From assembly GCA_028280815.1 (NCBI GenBank), contig JANQLC010000042.1, positions 1-59,937 on the forward strand: DNA of 59,937 bases, in the 5' to 3' direction. Below, one piece after another: positions 35,709 through 43,650 of the stretch. The notes below the pieces were generated by a model. That model saw nothing but the letters and a program-made list of their open reading frames with translations, did no database searches and was not told the DNA's origin. The position numbers and the translations under genes were made by a program. Origin of the DNA: Flavobacteriales bacterium (GTDB lineage: Bacteria; Bacteroidota; Bacteroidia; Flavobacteriales; JANQLC01). Numbering within the stretch: position 1 is the stretch's first letter; each line of letters begins with the position of its first letter.

Positions 35709-38498
35709 ATGAAGCCGAAACCTTTCTATAAATCTTTGGTGTGGATAAACCCAAACGCCGTTCATGGGCGGATTAAACCGGCGATTTGGCTTGTATTCTT
35801 GGCCGTCAATATGGCAACGATGCATTCTCACGGCCAGCAGGTAAGCATCAGGGGACGGGTTGTCGATGGTGCTGGAAAACCCTTGGTCGGGGTAAACGTT
35901 TATACACAAGGGGCGAAAAAAGGTACGACAACCGATGCCGATGGCACTTTCACGATATCTGGGCTTCAGCAGCGGACCTACTCGCTTACCGCTTCTTTTA
36001 TCGGATGCGAATCACAGACGATTCGCGCTGAGCCGGGCATGCACATCGACTTCGTTTTGAAACCCCGGTCAGTCGCACTAAAAGCTTTGGTCGTAACCGC
36101 TCAGAAGCAGGCGCAGCCCATCTCAGAGATTCCCACGGCAGTGACCGCGATAAGTTCCGGTTTTTTGCAGCGCAGCGGGGTTACCGAACTCGACCAGTTG
36201 TCAAGCTATGTGCCCGGCCTGCAGGTTCAGCTGCAAAGCCCAAACAATCCCGGTTTTGTCATTCGCGGCATCACCAGTGACGATGGTGCATCTAATATAG
36301 AGCCCCGGGTTTCCGTCTTTCAGGATGGCGTATCGATCAGCAAATCAAGGGGCTCCGCAGTTGAGTTGTACGACTTGGAACGCGTGGAGGTGTTGAAAGG
36401 GCCTCAGGGAACCCTCTTTGGTCGCAGCGCCGAGATCGGGGCTATTCACATCATCCAAAACAAGGCTCAAAACAACACTTCGGGCTCGATTAGCGCAGGC
36501 TACGGGGATTACGACTACAAGCAGGTGCAAGGGTTTTTCAATACGCCTTTGGTAAAGGACAAGCTATTCGCTCGGTTAGCCGGCATATACAAGTATCACG
36601 ATGGTTTCATCCGCAATTTATCCGGCGGTCGACTGAACGGAAAGGACACCTACGCCTTTCGGAATGCATGGCGTTACAAGCCCGGCGAATCGACCCATAT
36701 CAACCTCATTTACAATTACCAGCGCGACACCCCTCCGGGTACTTCATTTAAAAGCGGCACCTATGCCCCCTCGGGGGGGGACGCCAAGCCCTGGACCGCT
36801 GCCGATCTCGACCGCGGCAAAGCACTTGGTTTGGAGCGTACGGTTTGGGGTGTTACGACCCTTGCTAAGCACAGCTTTAGCCCGGATTTCAGCCTGACAT
36901 CGACCACCGCTTACCGGGAGTTTCGCTCCGATGAAGCCTGCGATGCCGATGGAACCGCAGCACCAGCCTTATATTTCGAAGAAGATGCCTTCGGCAAACA
37001 ATTCAGTCAAGAACTGCGAGCCAATTTCAAGATGGGCAAGCGATTCGAAGGATTTGGCGGGATGAGCTATTTCTATGAAGACGGATTCCAACACGTGCCC
37101 TTTCAAACCGATGAGCAAAGTCTAGCCGTTTTAATATCTCGGCTTCCACCGATGAAGCGAAAAGTCGAATCGATATTGAATCCGATTAATGCCTTATTGG
37201 CTCGACGAGGCATCGAAGGTGCGATGAGCTGGTCGCCCAAACCCCTGCTCACCAGCCGGGGTCCCACCCATGCCAGCTCGATCTCTGATTTCATCACAAA
37301 CAACTCAAATCTGTCGTATATCAATCCCGCGGGAGCTGCTGGAAAGGCATTATACAGCCTACTGGAGCAAACCGGACCAGAAGGGCTGAAGCAATCCCAA
37401 CAATTACAAGCAGCATACGCCCTGTTCACCCGACCCTTGGGCGCATCCCACTCGGAGAGCTATACGAACTACGGTGACAACAGTTCTTATGATTTTTTCA
37501 TCGACGGGACCTATCGCCTTACGGATCGGCTGTGGTTGACCGGCGGTCTGCGGTTGACCGTCGAAAATATAGAATCGGGATATGAGGCGACCACCGATCC
37601 GAACGGCAAAGACGGTTCACTTGGGTTTTTGCGAATGGCGGGGAAAAACGACCTCTTTTTGCCAACCGAGCGGTTAGACGCTCGGGATACTTATACCGCC
37701 ATGGTGGGGCGCATCGCAGCGAGCTTTAGCCTGGCCAAAAACCAAGAGATCTATGCCGACCTATCTAAGGGCCGGCGTCCCAATGTGATTCAGTTCAAAC
37801 CGACGGGTGGTCAATCAGACCGGCATTACGAAGTGGATAAATTGCAAGACGAGACGGTTTGGAGCTATGAAATCGGGTTGAAAGGGCTGACTAAAAATCA
37901 CCGGTTTTACCATGACTTATCCGCTTTTTATTACGACTATAGCCATTTCCAAAGTCAATACTTAACGAAAGATGCACAACTCCTTACCTTAGATGCTGGA
38001 AATGCGACCGCTTACGGCCTGGAAGCCGATTTCAGGTATTCGCTGAGCCACGCATGGCGCGTATTTGCCAATTATGCATTTATCAATGCTACTTTTGACG
38101 ATACGGATTCAGAAGGCCACGCGCAGCGATATGCCGGTAATACCTTTCGACTCACACCCAAGCACGCCTTTGCACTGGGGTTTCAGTTTGCTGCACCCCT
38201 CAGTCGCCATATAAACTTTTTTGTCCGCCCTTCTTATAGTTATAAATCGAAAGTATACTTTGAAGAAGATAATGGAGATGACGCAAAGCAAGATGCCTTT
38301 GGGTTGATGAACCTCAGGGCGGGGATTGAGCTGTCGAAATCGGGCCTGTCGATGCGGGTGTTTGTGAACAATGCTTTTGACGAAAAGTACGTGATCGATG
38401 CTGGGAACACCGGTCGGGATTTTGGAACACCCACCTACATCGCAGCTGCGCCGCGTTTAATGGGCTTTGAAATGACCTATAAACCATTCGCAAAATAA
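35709..38498 (+). CDS. TonB-dependent outer-membrane receptor
   Basis: This 929-residue receptor has a signal region, an N-terminal CarboxypepD_reg-like domain (about 45-125, RGRVVDGAGKPLVGVNVYTQ), a plug domain (about 135-250, with SEIPTAVTAISSGFL, FVIRGITSDDG and VEVLKGPQGTLFGR) and a C-terminal 22-strand-type barrel ending in the aromatic strand MGFEMTYKPF. Domain order fits iron-siderophore type receptors with a carboxypeptidase-like extension rather than SusC, since no SusD partner follows. Its divergent neighbour is a PhoD phosphatase, so the substrate may be an organophosphate or phosphate-containing siderophore (inference). A run of eight G lies at 36773-36780 within the gene, a possible slippage site. 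Confidence 0.93.
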   Translation: MKPKPFYKSLVWINPNAVHGRIKPAIWLVFLAVNMATMHSHGQQVSIRGRVVDGAGKPLVGVNVYTQGAKKGTTTDADGTFTISGLQQRTYSLTASFIGCESQTIRAEPGMHIDFVLKPRSVALKALVVTAQKQAQPISEIPTAVTAISSGFLQRSGVTELDQLSSYVPGLQVQLQSPNNPGFVIRGITSDDGASNIEPRVSVFQDGVSISKSRGSAVELYDLERVEVLKGPQGTLFGRSAEIGAIHIIQNKAQNNTSGSISAGYGDYDYKQVQGFFNTPLVKDKLFARLAGIYKYHDGFIRNLSGGRLNGKDTYAFRNAWRYKPGESTHINLIYNYQRDTPPGTSFKSGTYAPSGGDAKPWTAADLDRGKALGLERTVWGVTTLAKHSFSPDFSLTSTTAYREFRSDEACDADGTAAPALYFEEDAFGKQFSQELRANFKMGKRFEGFGGMSYFYEDGFQHVPFQTDEQSLAVLISRLPPMKRKVESILNPINALLARRGIEGAMSWSPKPLLTSRGPTHASSISDFITNNSNLSYINPAGAAGKALYSLLEQTGPEGLKQSQQLQAAYALFTRPLGASHSESYTNYGDNSSYDFFIDGTYRLTDRLWLTGGLRLTVENIESGYEATTDPNGKDGSLGFLRMAGKNDLFLPTERLDARDTYTAMVGRIAASFSLAKNQEIYADLSKGRRPNVIQFKPTGGQSDRHYEVDKLQDETVWSYEIGLKGLTKNHRFYHDLSAFYYDYSHFQSQYLTKDAQLLTLDAGNATAYGLEADFRYSLSHAWRVFANYAFINATFDDTDSEGHAQRYAGNTFRLTPKHAFALGFQFAAPLSRHINFFVRPSYSYKSKVYFEEDNGDDAKQDAFGLMNLRAGIELSKSGLSMRVFVNNAFDEKYVIDAGNTGRDFGTPTYIAAAPRLMGFEMTYKPFAK

Positions 38499-38922
38499 GA
38501 GGAAGAGCGACCGTTGAGGGGCAGGCCAGTGACCATTTTAAGCGACTCCTCAGCAATTCCGTCCTACCTATGCGACACCCATTGGACGGAGATAAAAAAA
38601 GCACTTTTTGGGTACTTGAGCCTTCGGGTTTGGAAGCTGCGTGCTCATTTCTTGTTACTGTGGGAGATTTGAATTGAGCTCGTTTTTTTGCCGCAGGATT
38701 AGCGGTTGGTTTGAATCGTTTTTTTCTTCTCCTATGGGGCATCTAAAACGCGGCTCTTGTCCTTTGGCTTGCCCGTGGGGCGCATCGGAACGCTCAGCCT
38801 TTTGTTTTTACCCGGGTGCAGCTCTGTCTCTACGGGTCAATTTAAAGGGGCTTTTTGTACTTTTACCGCTGGGACATCCCCCTCACATCGTCAATCCAAT
38901 CGGGCGCGCCTGAAACCCGGAC
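38499..38922. repeat. Gene-free island with degenerate ~45-bp repeats in reverse orientation
   Basis: No gene is supported. Read on the minus strand, the stretch from about 38890 to 38560 shows the same kind of units as the islands at 26 and 57 kb: A-rich blocks followed by C/T-rich ones, such as GCGGTAAAAGTACAAAAAGC then CCCTTTAAATTGACCC. The latter resembles the block near 57340-57390 (GACCCAT then GAAAAAGCCCCTTTTC and GCGGTACAAAAGG). The overlapping minus-strand frame (38314-38742) is K/R-rich and periodic but runs into the TonB receptor gene and has no family match. Confidence 0.4.
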
Positions 38923-39669
38923 TTACCTCTTTTTCTCGGTTTGGATATATCTATCCAAGGCCATGGCCATAGAGGGTGTTTCGGGGGTAGGCGCTAAAAT
39001 TTGAACGCTTAGTCCAGCCGCTTCTGCAGCTCGAACGGTACTCTTCCCATAAGCGGCAATTCGGGTGTCGTTTTGTTTAAAATCTGGAAAGTTTTCAAAC
39101 AAGGACTTGATGCCTGAAGGGCTGAAAAAGACCAGAATGTCGTAGTAAACGCTCTTTAGATCCGATAGGTCGCTACAAACCGTACGGTATAAAACAGCGC
39201 GTTTCCAGTCTATGCCGGCACTGTCCAATAGATTGGGCACCTCGCCCTTCAAGACGTCTGAAGCGGGCAACAGAAAATGCAACTCCTTGTGCTTACGCAC
39301 CATGGGCAACAGATCGCTGAAGCTCCTCGAACCGACATATATTTTGCGCTTTCGATAGACTACATATTTTTGCAAGTAGTAGGCTACCGCCTTGGACTGG
39401 CAAAAGTACTTCATCGAATCCGGCACCTGAAAGCGCATCTCTTCAGCCACTCTAAAGTAGTTATCCACCGCATTTCTACTGGTGAAAATCACGGCATTAA
39501 ACTTGGAAAAATCAACTTTTTGTCGCCTTATATCAGAAGCGGATAAGCCTTCTACATGAACAAATGGGCAGAAATCGATTTTTATGCTTTGCTTATTACA
39601 CAGGGTCTTGTAGGGTGAGGATTCCGATTTTGGCTCCGGTTGAGAAACCAGTATGGATTTTATCTTCAT
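38923..39669 (-). CDS. hemD: Uroporphyrinogen-III synthase
   Basis: HemD cyclises hydroxymethylbilane with inversion of ring D, the step after HemC. Sequence conservation in this family is low. The 248-residue protein fits by its start (MKIKSILVSQPEPKSESSPY), the first-domain FSKFNAVIFTSRNAVDNYF, VLYRTVCSDLSDLK and the second-domain ILVFFSPSGIKSLFENF, AAYGKSTVRAAEAAGLSV. In Bacteroidota hemD is typically next to a DUF4271 gene, exactly as here. ATG 39669 is chosen because the longer frame includes a -7 promoter box (39731-39724) and the end of the upstream gene. Confidence 0.92.
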   Translation of the reverse strand: MKIKSILVSQPEPKSESSPYKTLCNKQSIKIDFCPFVHVEGLSASDIRRQKVDFSKFNAVIFTSRNAVDNYFRVAEEMRFQVPDSMKYFCQSKAVAYYLQKYVVYRKRKIYVGSRSFSDLLPMVRKHKELHFLLPASDVLKGEVPNLLDSAGIDWKRAVLYRTVCSDLSDLKSVYYDILVFFSPSGIKSLFENFPDFKQNDTRIAAYGKSTVRAAEAAGLSVQILAPTPETPSMAMALDRYIQTEKKR

Positions 39670-39671
39670 AT

Positions 39672-40331
39672 TCAAGAGAAAAGAAACTTCGCACCCCCCA
39701 AAAGGGGTAAGGCCTCGAGGGTGCAAAGGTACAAAAAAAGTAAAGCAAAATGTCCTTTGCCATATTTCCAATGCTCGACGGTGATCAACACCTGCCAAAA
39801 GCCGAGGTAAAAAAGCGTATAAGCGATGAGCCCATCGAGCAGAATCCGGTAGGGGATGGGGCTGTAATAAATTAAAAACAACAGCGGAATAAACGGAATG
39901 CCGCTTAAGAATAGCAGTCGATATTTGTTGTGCAAATACACAGCTCCAAAGGATTTTAAGTTAAAAAGAGAAGAGAGAAACAGGTGAAGCACCGCATGCA
40001 ACAACTGGGATAAGAGCAGGCATACGGTTGTAAACAAAAATAAGCCCGAATCGGAAAAGCCCTGTATTTCTATGGGATGAATCCTTTTGAAAAGGGTAAA
40101 GAGCACCAAACCAAATAACGGCGATTGGCCGATGACCATCTGGAAGAAGTGGCGGGCTTCGTATTTTTTATAGCCATAATGACGCAGGTACTGCGCCGAA
40201 TTGCCAAAGGCAAAAAAACGCTGAAAGCGAGCCAAATACGCATTTTTGAATAGAGCAAAGAGAATCACAAGCGTCAAAAGCAGTAAAAAAATCCAATCGT
40301 GTGCTATGTGCCCCCTGGCTATAGAAACCAC
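39672..40331 (-). CDS. DUF4271 integral membrane protein
   Basis: A 219-residue protein with about six or seven hydrophobic helices (for example WIFLLLLTLVILFALF, LFLFTTVCLLLSQLL and LLDGLIAYTLFYLGFWQVL). The family DUF4271 is found in Bacteroidota next to hemD, and its role is not known. The motifs FKNAYLARFQRFF and the C-terminal HFALLFLYLCTLEALPLL match what is usual for the family. The start is a GTG at 40331 overlapping the stop of the glycosyltransferase gene (TAGTG); the stop is two bases before the hemD ATG. It therefore links the two neighbours in one transcription unit. Confidence 0.87.
   Translation of the reverse strand: MVSIARGHIAHDWIFLLLLTLVILFALFKNAYLARFQRFFAFGNSAQYLRHYGYKKYEARHFFQMVIGQSPLFGLVLFTLFKRIHPIEIQGFSDSGLFLFTTVCLLLSQLLHAVLHLFLSSLFNLKSFGAVYLHNKYRLLFLSGIPFIPLLFLIYYSPIPYRILLDGLIAYTLFYLGFWQVLITVEHWKYGKGHFALLFLYLCTLEALPLLGGAKFLFS
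39724..39731 (-). promoter_or_regulatory. -7 promoter box of hemD, inside the end of the DUF4271 gene
   Basis: The minus strand reads TACCTTTG, a full match to TAnnTTTG, 55 bases before the hemD ATG. hemD can thus be transcribed apart from the upstream DUF4271 gene. Confidence 0.5.
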
Positions 40332-42067
40332 TAACGTATCTGAATCTTATATCTCTCACTGTTGAATCCGCCCGGTATATCGCCAAATTGAAATGGGAAG
40401 CACAACAAATAATCTCCCTTCTTTTCCGGTGTTTTAAATTGTATTTGAGCCCTGATTTCAACATGTCCAGTCATTTGGGTAATGGGGGGCATTATTTTTA
40501 CTTTTCTTCTGATTCGTTTTTGATCTCGACTCACCGCTTTGTAAGCACCCTGGTTTAACCAGAGCGCCGATAAATGGATGGGCATGGCAATTCGATTGAA
40601 ATATATCGCTTGCGCATACGGATTGTAAATGCGGGTTCGTAGGGTGATTTCGCGACCGGCCTCAAAGGTTGTCGGGACGCTGTCGAGTCGTATCTCGAGT
40701 TTTTGAGCCGAGTAGAAACTCGGGTACACCTTGTAATACCACTGTTGTCGCCTTCTGTCGATTTGAAAGGGTGCATACCCCTTTCTCGAAACAGCCGCTG
40801 ATGAATCCCTCACGATATAAAAAACCTTGTGACCCCAAAACCGCATTTCTTCATTGCGCAAATCGTATTGGCTTCTCCGATATGACTCACCGTCGAACGA
40901 ATAGGTAGGTTTCCCACTGTAAAACCGATATTGAGCCGCATGGGAATAAGTGTTTTCAAAGATGACCGGTAGCGCTTTGGATAGGCGGTTTACCGATTCA
41001 ATCCAGGTTTGACGTCCGTAAAACTCCAGGTCAAGCGGTAAAAAATCGGCGGTCAACGCCAGACGAGCCACCGCCAAAAGCAGTATCGTCGGAATGTAAA
41101 GCCTATAAACCCACTTCGCACTCCGATGGGGCTGGGCAAAAAACCGATAGCTCAAGTACATGACGGGTATGAGTACAGGTGCCGTCCAGTGCCCTTCTAC
41201 CCGCCGCTGCAGACTCACACACAAAAAGAATGAGAGCACGCCAAAAAACACGAATTGCATGGCCGCATCGATCGCATTGCACCTTCGGTACCGGAAAACT
41301 GCCCCAAAAAGGGGAACAGCCATAAAGGGGCCGAGGATTACAGCCTGATTCATTAGATAAGTCCAAAGGTATTCCAATCGATAAGGGTGCAACGCTGCGC
41401 GTTCTGTCATTTGATAGACGACCGATGGGAACCCGATTTGGACCTCGGCTGCGATATGCGGAAGGCAAAAGAGCAGGGCGAGGAGGATGGAGAAAAAGAG
41501 CCTTCGGGTCAAGAGCACACGCCAATTGGAGAGCAGGACAAAGCCGATGACCAACACACCGTGGTATTTGCTGTACATCAGCAGTGCCATGCTCAAACCC
41601 AAGCACACAGCTGGCCACCAGCCTCCTCTTTCGATAAAGTGCTGATAGGCGAGATAGAATACCAGGGAAAAGATGAGCAAGGGGCTATCCGGTGTGGCGA
41701 TAAAGCCAAACGCATGAAAGAGTACCACACCGCTCACAATCCGTATAAAAAGGCCGACTTTCCTGCGGTCTGGTTCCCGCTCGTCGAGCAAGAGCCAAAG
41801 GAGTGGAATGCACAAGGCGCCCGAAAGAACGGTCAGCAAACGCACGCCCAATGCCCCCGACAACAGCTGTCGCCCCAGATAGATGAAAAGGGCTATCATA
41901 GGCGGGTGATCGAAATAGGCCCAGGAGAGATTCAGGGAATAATACCAGTAATACGCTTCATCTCCGATGAGTTCTGTAGCAGTTGCCTGAAGCAAATTCA
42001 GCGCGAACCACAGCAGGGTAAAAACCCAAACCGCCTTGGGGATGCGTTGTACAACTCTGTCGCGCAA
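40331..42067 (-). CDS. Glycosyltransferase family 39 (PMT_2/ArnT-like) membrane protein
   Basis: A 578-residue protein with about 10-12 membrane helices in its first 350 residues and a periplasmic C-terminal domain (about 365-578). Catalytic-type acidic residues lie in the first loop, ELIGDEAYYWYYS and AYFDHPPMIA, as in ArnT and protein O-mannosyltransferases. These enzymes transfer a sugar from a polyprenyl-phosphate carrier to lipid A or to protein. The divergent gene encodes a polyprenol-phosphate-mannose synthase, which would supply such a donor. The start is a TTG at 42067 (MRDRVVQR); a -7 box lies 11 bases upstream, so the leader is very short. Acceptor unknown. Confidence 0.88.
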   Translation of the reverse strand: MRDRVVQRIPKAVWVFTLLWFALNLLQATATELIGDEAYYWYYSLNLSWAYFDHPPMIALFIYLGRQLLSGALGVRLLTVLSGALCIPLLWLLLDEREPDRRKVGLFIRIVSGVVLFHAFGFIATPDSPLLIFSLVFYLAYQHFIERGGWWPAVCLGLSMALLMYSKYHGVLVIGFVLLSNWRVLLTRRLFFSILLALLFCLPHIAAEVQIGFPSVVYQMTERAALHPYRLEYLWTYLMNQAVILGPFMAVPLFGAVFRYRRCNAIDAAMQFVFFGVLSFFLCVSLQRRVEGHWTAPVLIPVMYLSYRFFAQPHRSAKWVYRLYIPTILLLAVARLALTADFLPLDLEFYGRQTWIESVNRLSKALPVIFENTYSHAAQYRFYSGKPTYSFDGESYRRSQYDLRNEEMRFWGHKVFYIVRDSSAAVSRKGYAPFQIDRRRQQWYYKVYPSFYSAQKLEIRLDSVPTTFEAGREITLRTRIYNPYAQAIYFNRIAMPIHLSALWLNQGAYKAVSRDQKRIRRKVKIMPPITQMTGHVEIRAQIQFKTPEKKGDYLLCFPFQFGDIPGGFNSERYKIQIR

Positions 42068-42078
42068 ATCGTTTTTTG

Positions 42079-42086
42079 CAAATCTA
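42079..42086 (-). promoter_or_regulatory. -7 promoter box of the GT39-DUF4271-hemD unit
   Basis: The minus strand reads TAGATTTG, a full match. It sits within the 45 bases separating the divergent GT39 and dpm1 genes, so the two promoters must overlap; on the plus strand TTAATTTG at 42101-42108 is a weaker match just before the dpm1 ATG. Confidence 0.45.
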
Positions 42087-42112
42087 TCTAAAAATATTGC
42101 TTAATTTGCACT

Positions 42113-42835
42113 ATGCCAGAAGCATTGGTAATCATCCCTACGTATGACGAAATTGAAAATATCGGCAGGATTTTGGATGCGGTGCTCGCCTTGCCTCAAA
42201 ACTTTTGTGTGCTGGTTGTCGACGACAATTCCCCCGATGGCACGGCACAAAGGGTAGCAGAAAAACAAAGCGCTTTTCCCAAGCGGCTCTTTTTGGAAAA
42301 GCGGACTGCCAAAAAAGGCTTGGGAACAGCTTATTTACATGGGTTTCGCTGGGCTTTGGAGCGGCCTTACCGATTCATTTTTGAGATGGATGCCGATTTT
42401 TCTCACAATCCCATCGACCTGCCCAAACTGCTAAGCGCATGTGAAAGAGGAGCGGACCTAGCGATCGGATCGCGCTATTCGAACGGGGTCAATGTAGTAA
42501 ACTGGCCGATGAAGCGCGTCTTGCTGTCGTATGTCGCATCGAAATACGTGCGTTTTGTGACCGGTATGCCCTTACAAGACGCTACAGCAGGGTTTATCTG
42601 TTACAACCGAAAGGTGCTGGAATCCATCGATCTAAACAAAATTCGCTTCTTAGGCTACGCTTTTCAAATCGAAATGAAATACAAGGCCTGGAAAAAAGGC
42701 TTTGCCTCAACCGAAGTTCCCATCGTCTTTACCGACCGAACACGAGGCAGGTCCAAATTGGATAAAGCCATTTTTTGGGAAGCCTTCTTCGGAGTTATCA
42801 CATTGCGGATCAATTCCTTATTTAACGCGGATTGA
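42113..42835 (+). CDS. Polyprenol monophosphomannose synthase (Dpm1-like, GT2)
   Basis: A 240-residue GT-A glycosyltransferase that would transfer mannose (or a similar sugar) from GDP-sugar to polyprenyl phosphate. Motifs: EALVIIPTYDEIENIGRIL at the N-terminus, VVDDNSPDGTA near residue 40, EMDADFSHNP with the DxD near 95, DLAIGSRYSNG near 120 and the late FTDRTRGRSKLDKAI. There is no membrane domain, as in the soluble Dpm1 type. It overlaps the DUF4296 gene (TGATG), the usual order in Bacteroidota, and faces a GT39 enzyme that probably uses its product. Confidence 0.93.
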   Translation: MPEALVIIPTYDEIENIGRILDAVLALPQNFCVLVVDDNSPDGTAQRVAEKQSAFPKRLFLEKRTAKKGLGTAYLHGFRWALERPYRFIFEMDADFSHNPIDLPKLLSACERGADLAIGSRYSNGVNVVNWPMKRVLLSYVASKYVRFVTGMPLQDATAGFICYNRKVLESIDLNKIRFLGYAFQIEMKYKAWKKGFASTEVPIVFTDRTRGRSKLDKAIFWEAFFGVITLRINSLFNAD

Positions 42836-43650
42836 TGTACAAAAAATATTGGCTCATCGCTTGCTTGTGTAGCTTGATCAGCTGCCGTAAAATCCCACCC
42901 AAAGGGATTTTGACCGAGGAAAAAATGCGGGATGTCTTGGTCGATTTAAAATTGGCGAAATGCTCTTTGCCCTACCGGGAGGGCCAAAGGGATAAGCCCA
43001 TCCAAGCCGAGGCGCTTTATGCTTACGCCCTTCGAAAAAATGGCACGACCGAAAGCGATTTTGAAAAGAGCAACCGATACTATACCGAACACCCGCAACG
43101 CTACATCGATATTATGAACGCGGTATTAGACAGCCTCACCAAACTGAAAAGCCAAATAGGCCAAATCGTAAAGACAGATGAAAAGACCCTTAAAACACAG
43201 CCGCCAGCAGGGCCGCAAGTGACAAAACCAGCAGCGACATCACCACCGATAGTACCCATACCAACCCAAGCACCGACAACTCAAGCACCAGCAACCCAAC
43301 CACCAACGACCCAACCATCCATGCAGGCCAGTCCAAGCAACCCAACGCAAAGCGACACAGCCAACTCAGTCAAGCCAACCCAACTAACCCATCCAACCAA
43401 GCCATCCATGCAGGCCAGTCCAAGCAACCCAACCCAAGCCAACGCAAAGCGACACAGCCAACTCAGTCACGCCAACCCAATCCAAATAACCCATCCAACC
43501 AAGCCATCCATGCAGGCCAGTCCAAGCAACCCACCAACGCAATCCAATCCAACCAAGCCTGTTGGATTCAATCCTTCTACCGTACGGTGCCAGGCTGAAT
43601 CTATCGACTTGTCCACGGCTTCTCTTTATATTTGTCAAATCTTTTTCCCG
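42835..43650 (+). CDS. DUF4296 lipoprotein with Pro/Thr-rich tail, frame open into tyrS
   Basis: The protein starts MYKKYWLIACLCSLISCRK, a lipoprotein signal with lipobox LISC. Residues about 20-105 form the DUF4296 domain (LTEEKMRDVLVDLKLAK, AEALYAYALRKNGTTESDF, YYTEHPQRYIDIMNAVLDSL). From about 120 on comes a P/T/S/Q-rich tail with three copies of a unit containing KPSMQASPSNP. No stop codon closes the frame: it runs on in phase to the end of tyrS at 44943, so the literal frame is a 702-residue lipoprotein-TyrS fusion. Typical DUF4296 proteins are short and end soon after the domain. tyrS has its own promoter and start, so I treat the two as separate functions joined by loss of a stop. Confidence 0.75.
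43316..43560 (+). repeat. In-frame tandem repeat coding the Pro/Thr-rich tail
   Basis: The core catccatgcaggccagtcc... occurs at 43316, 43403 and 43505, spaced 87 and 102 bases apart, both multiples of three. Between cores a second shared block (caaagcgacacagccaactcagtca) is present in the first two units. The translated unit contains PSMQASPSNP. All spacings keep the frame, so copy-number change would lengthen or shorten the tail without breaking the reading into tyrS. Confidence 0.85.
43627..43634 (+). promoter_or_regulatory. -7 promoter box of tyrS inside the DUF4296 frame
   Basis: TATATTTG is a full match to TAnnTTTG, with the ATG of tyrS 17 bases after it. It implies that tyrS is transcribed and translated from its own signals even though the upstream lipoprotein frame is open through it. 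Confidence 0.55.

Noticed and set aside
38314-38742. 142-codon K/R-rich minus-strand frame
   Set aside because: It overlaps the end of the TonB receptor gene and the periodicity comes from the repeat units.
43316-43560. Possible CRISPR-like array
   Set aside because: The repeated cores are in one reading frame, the intervening blocks are themselves repeated, and there is no cas gene; it is a coding tandem repeat.
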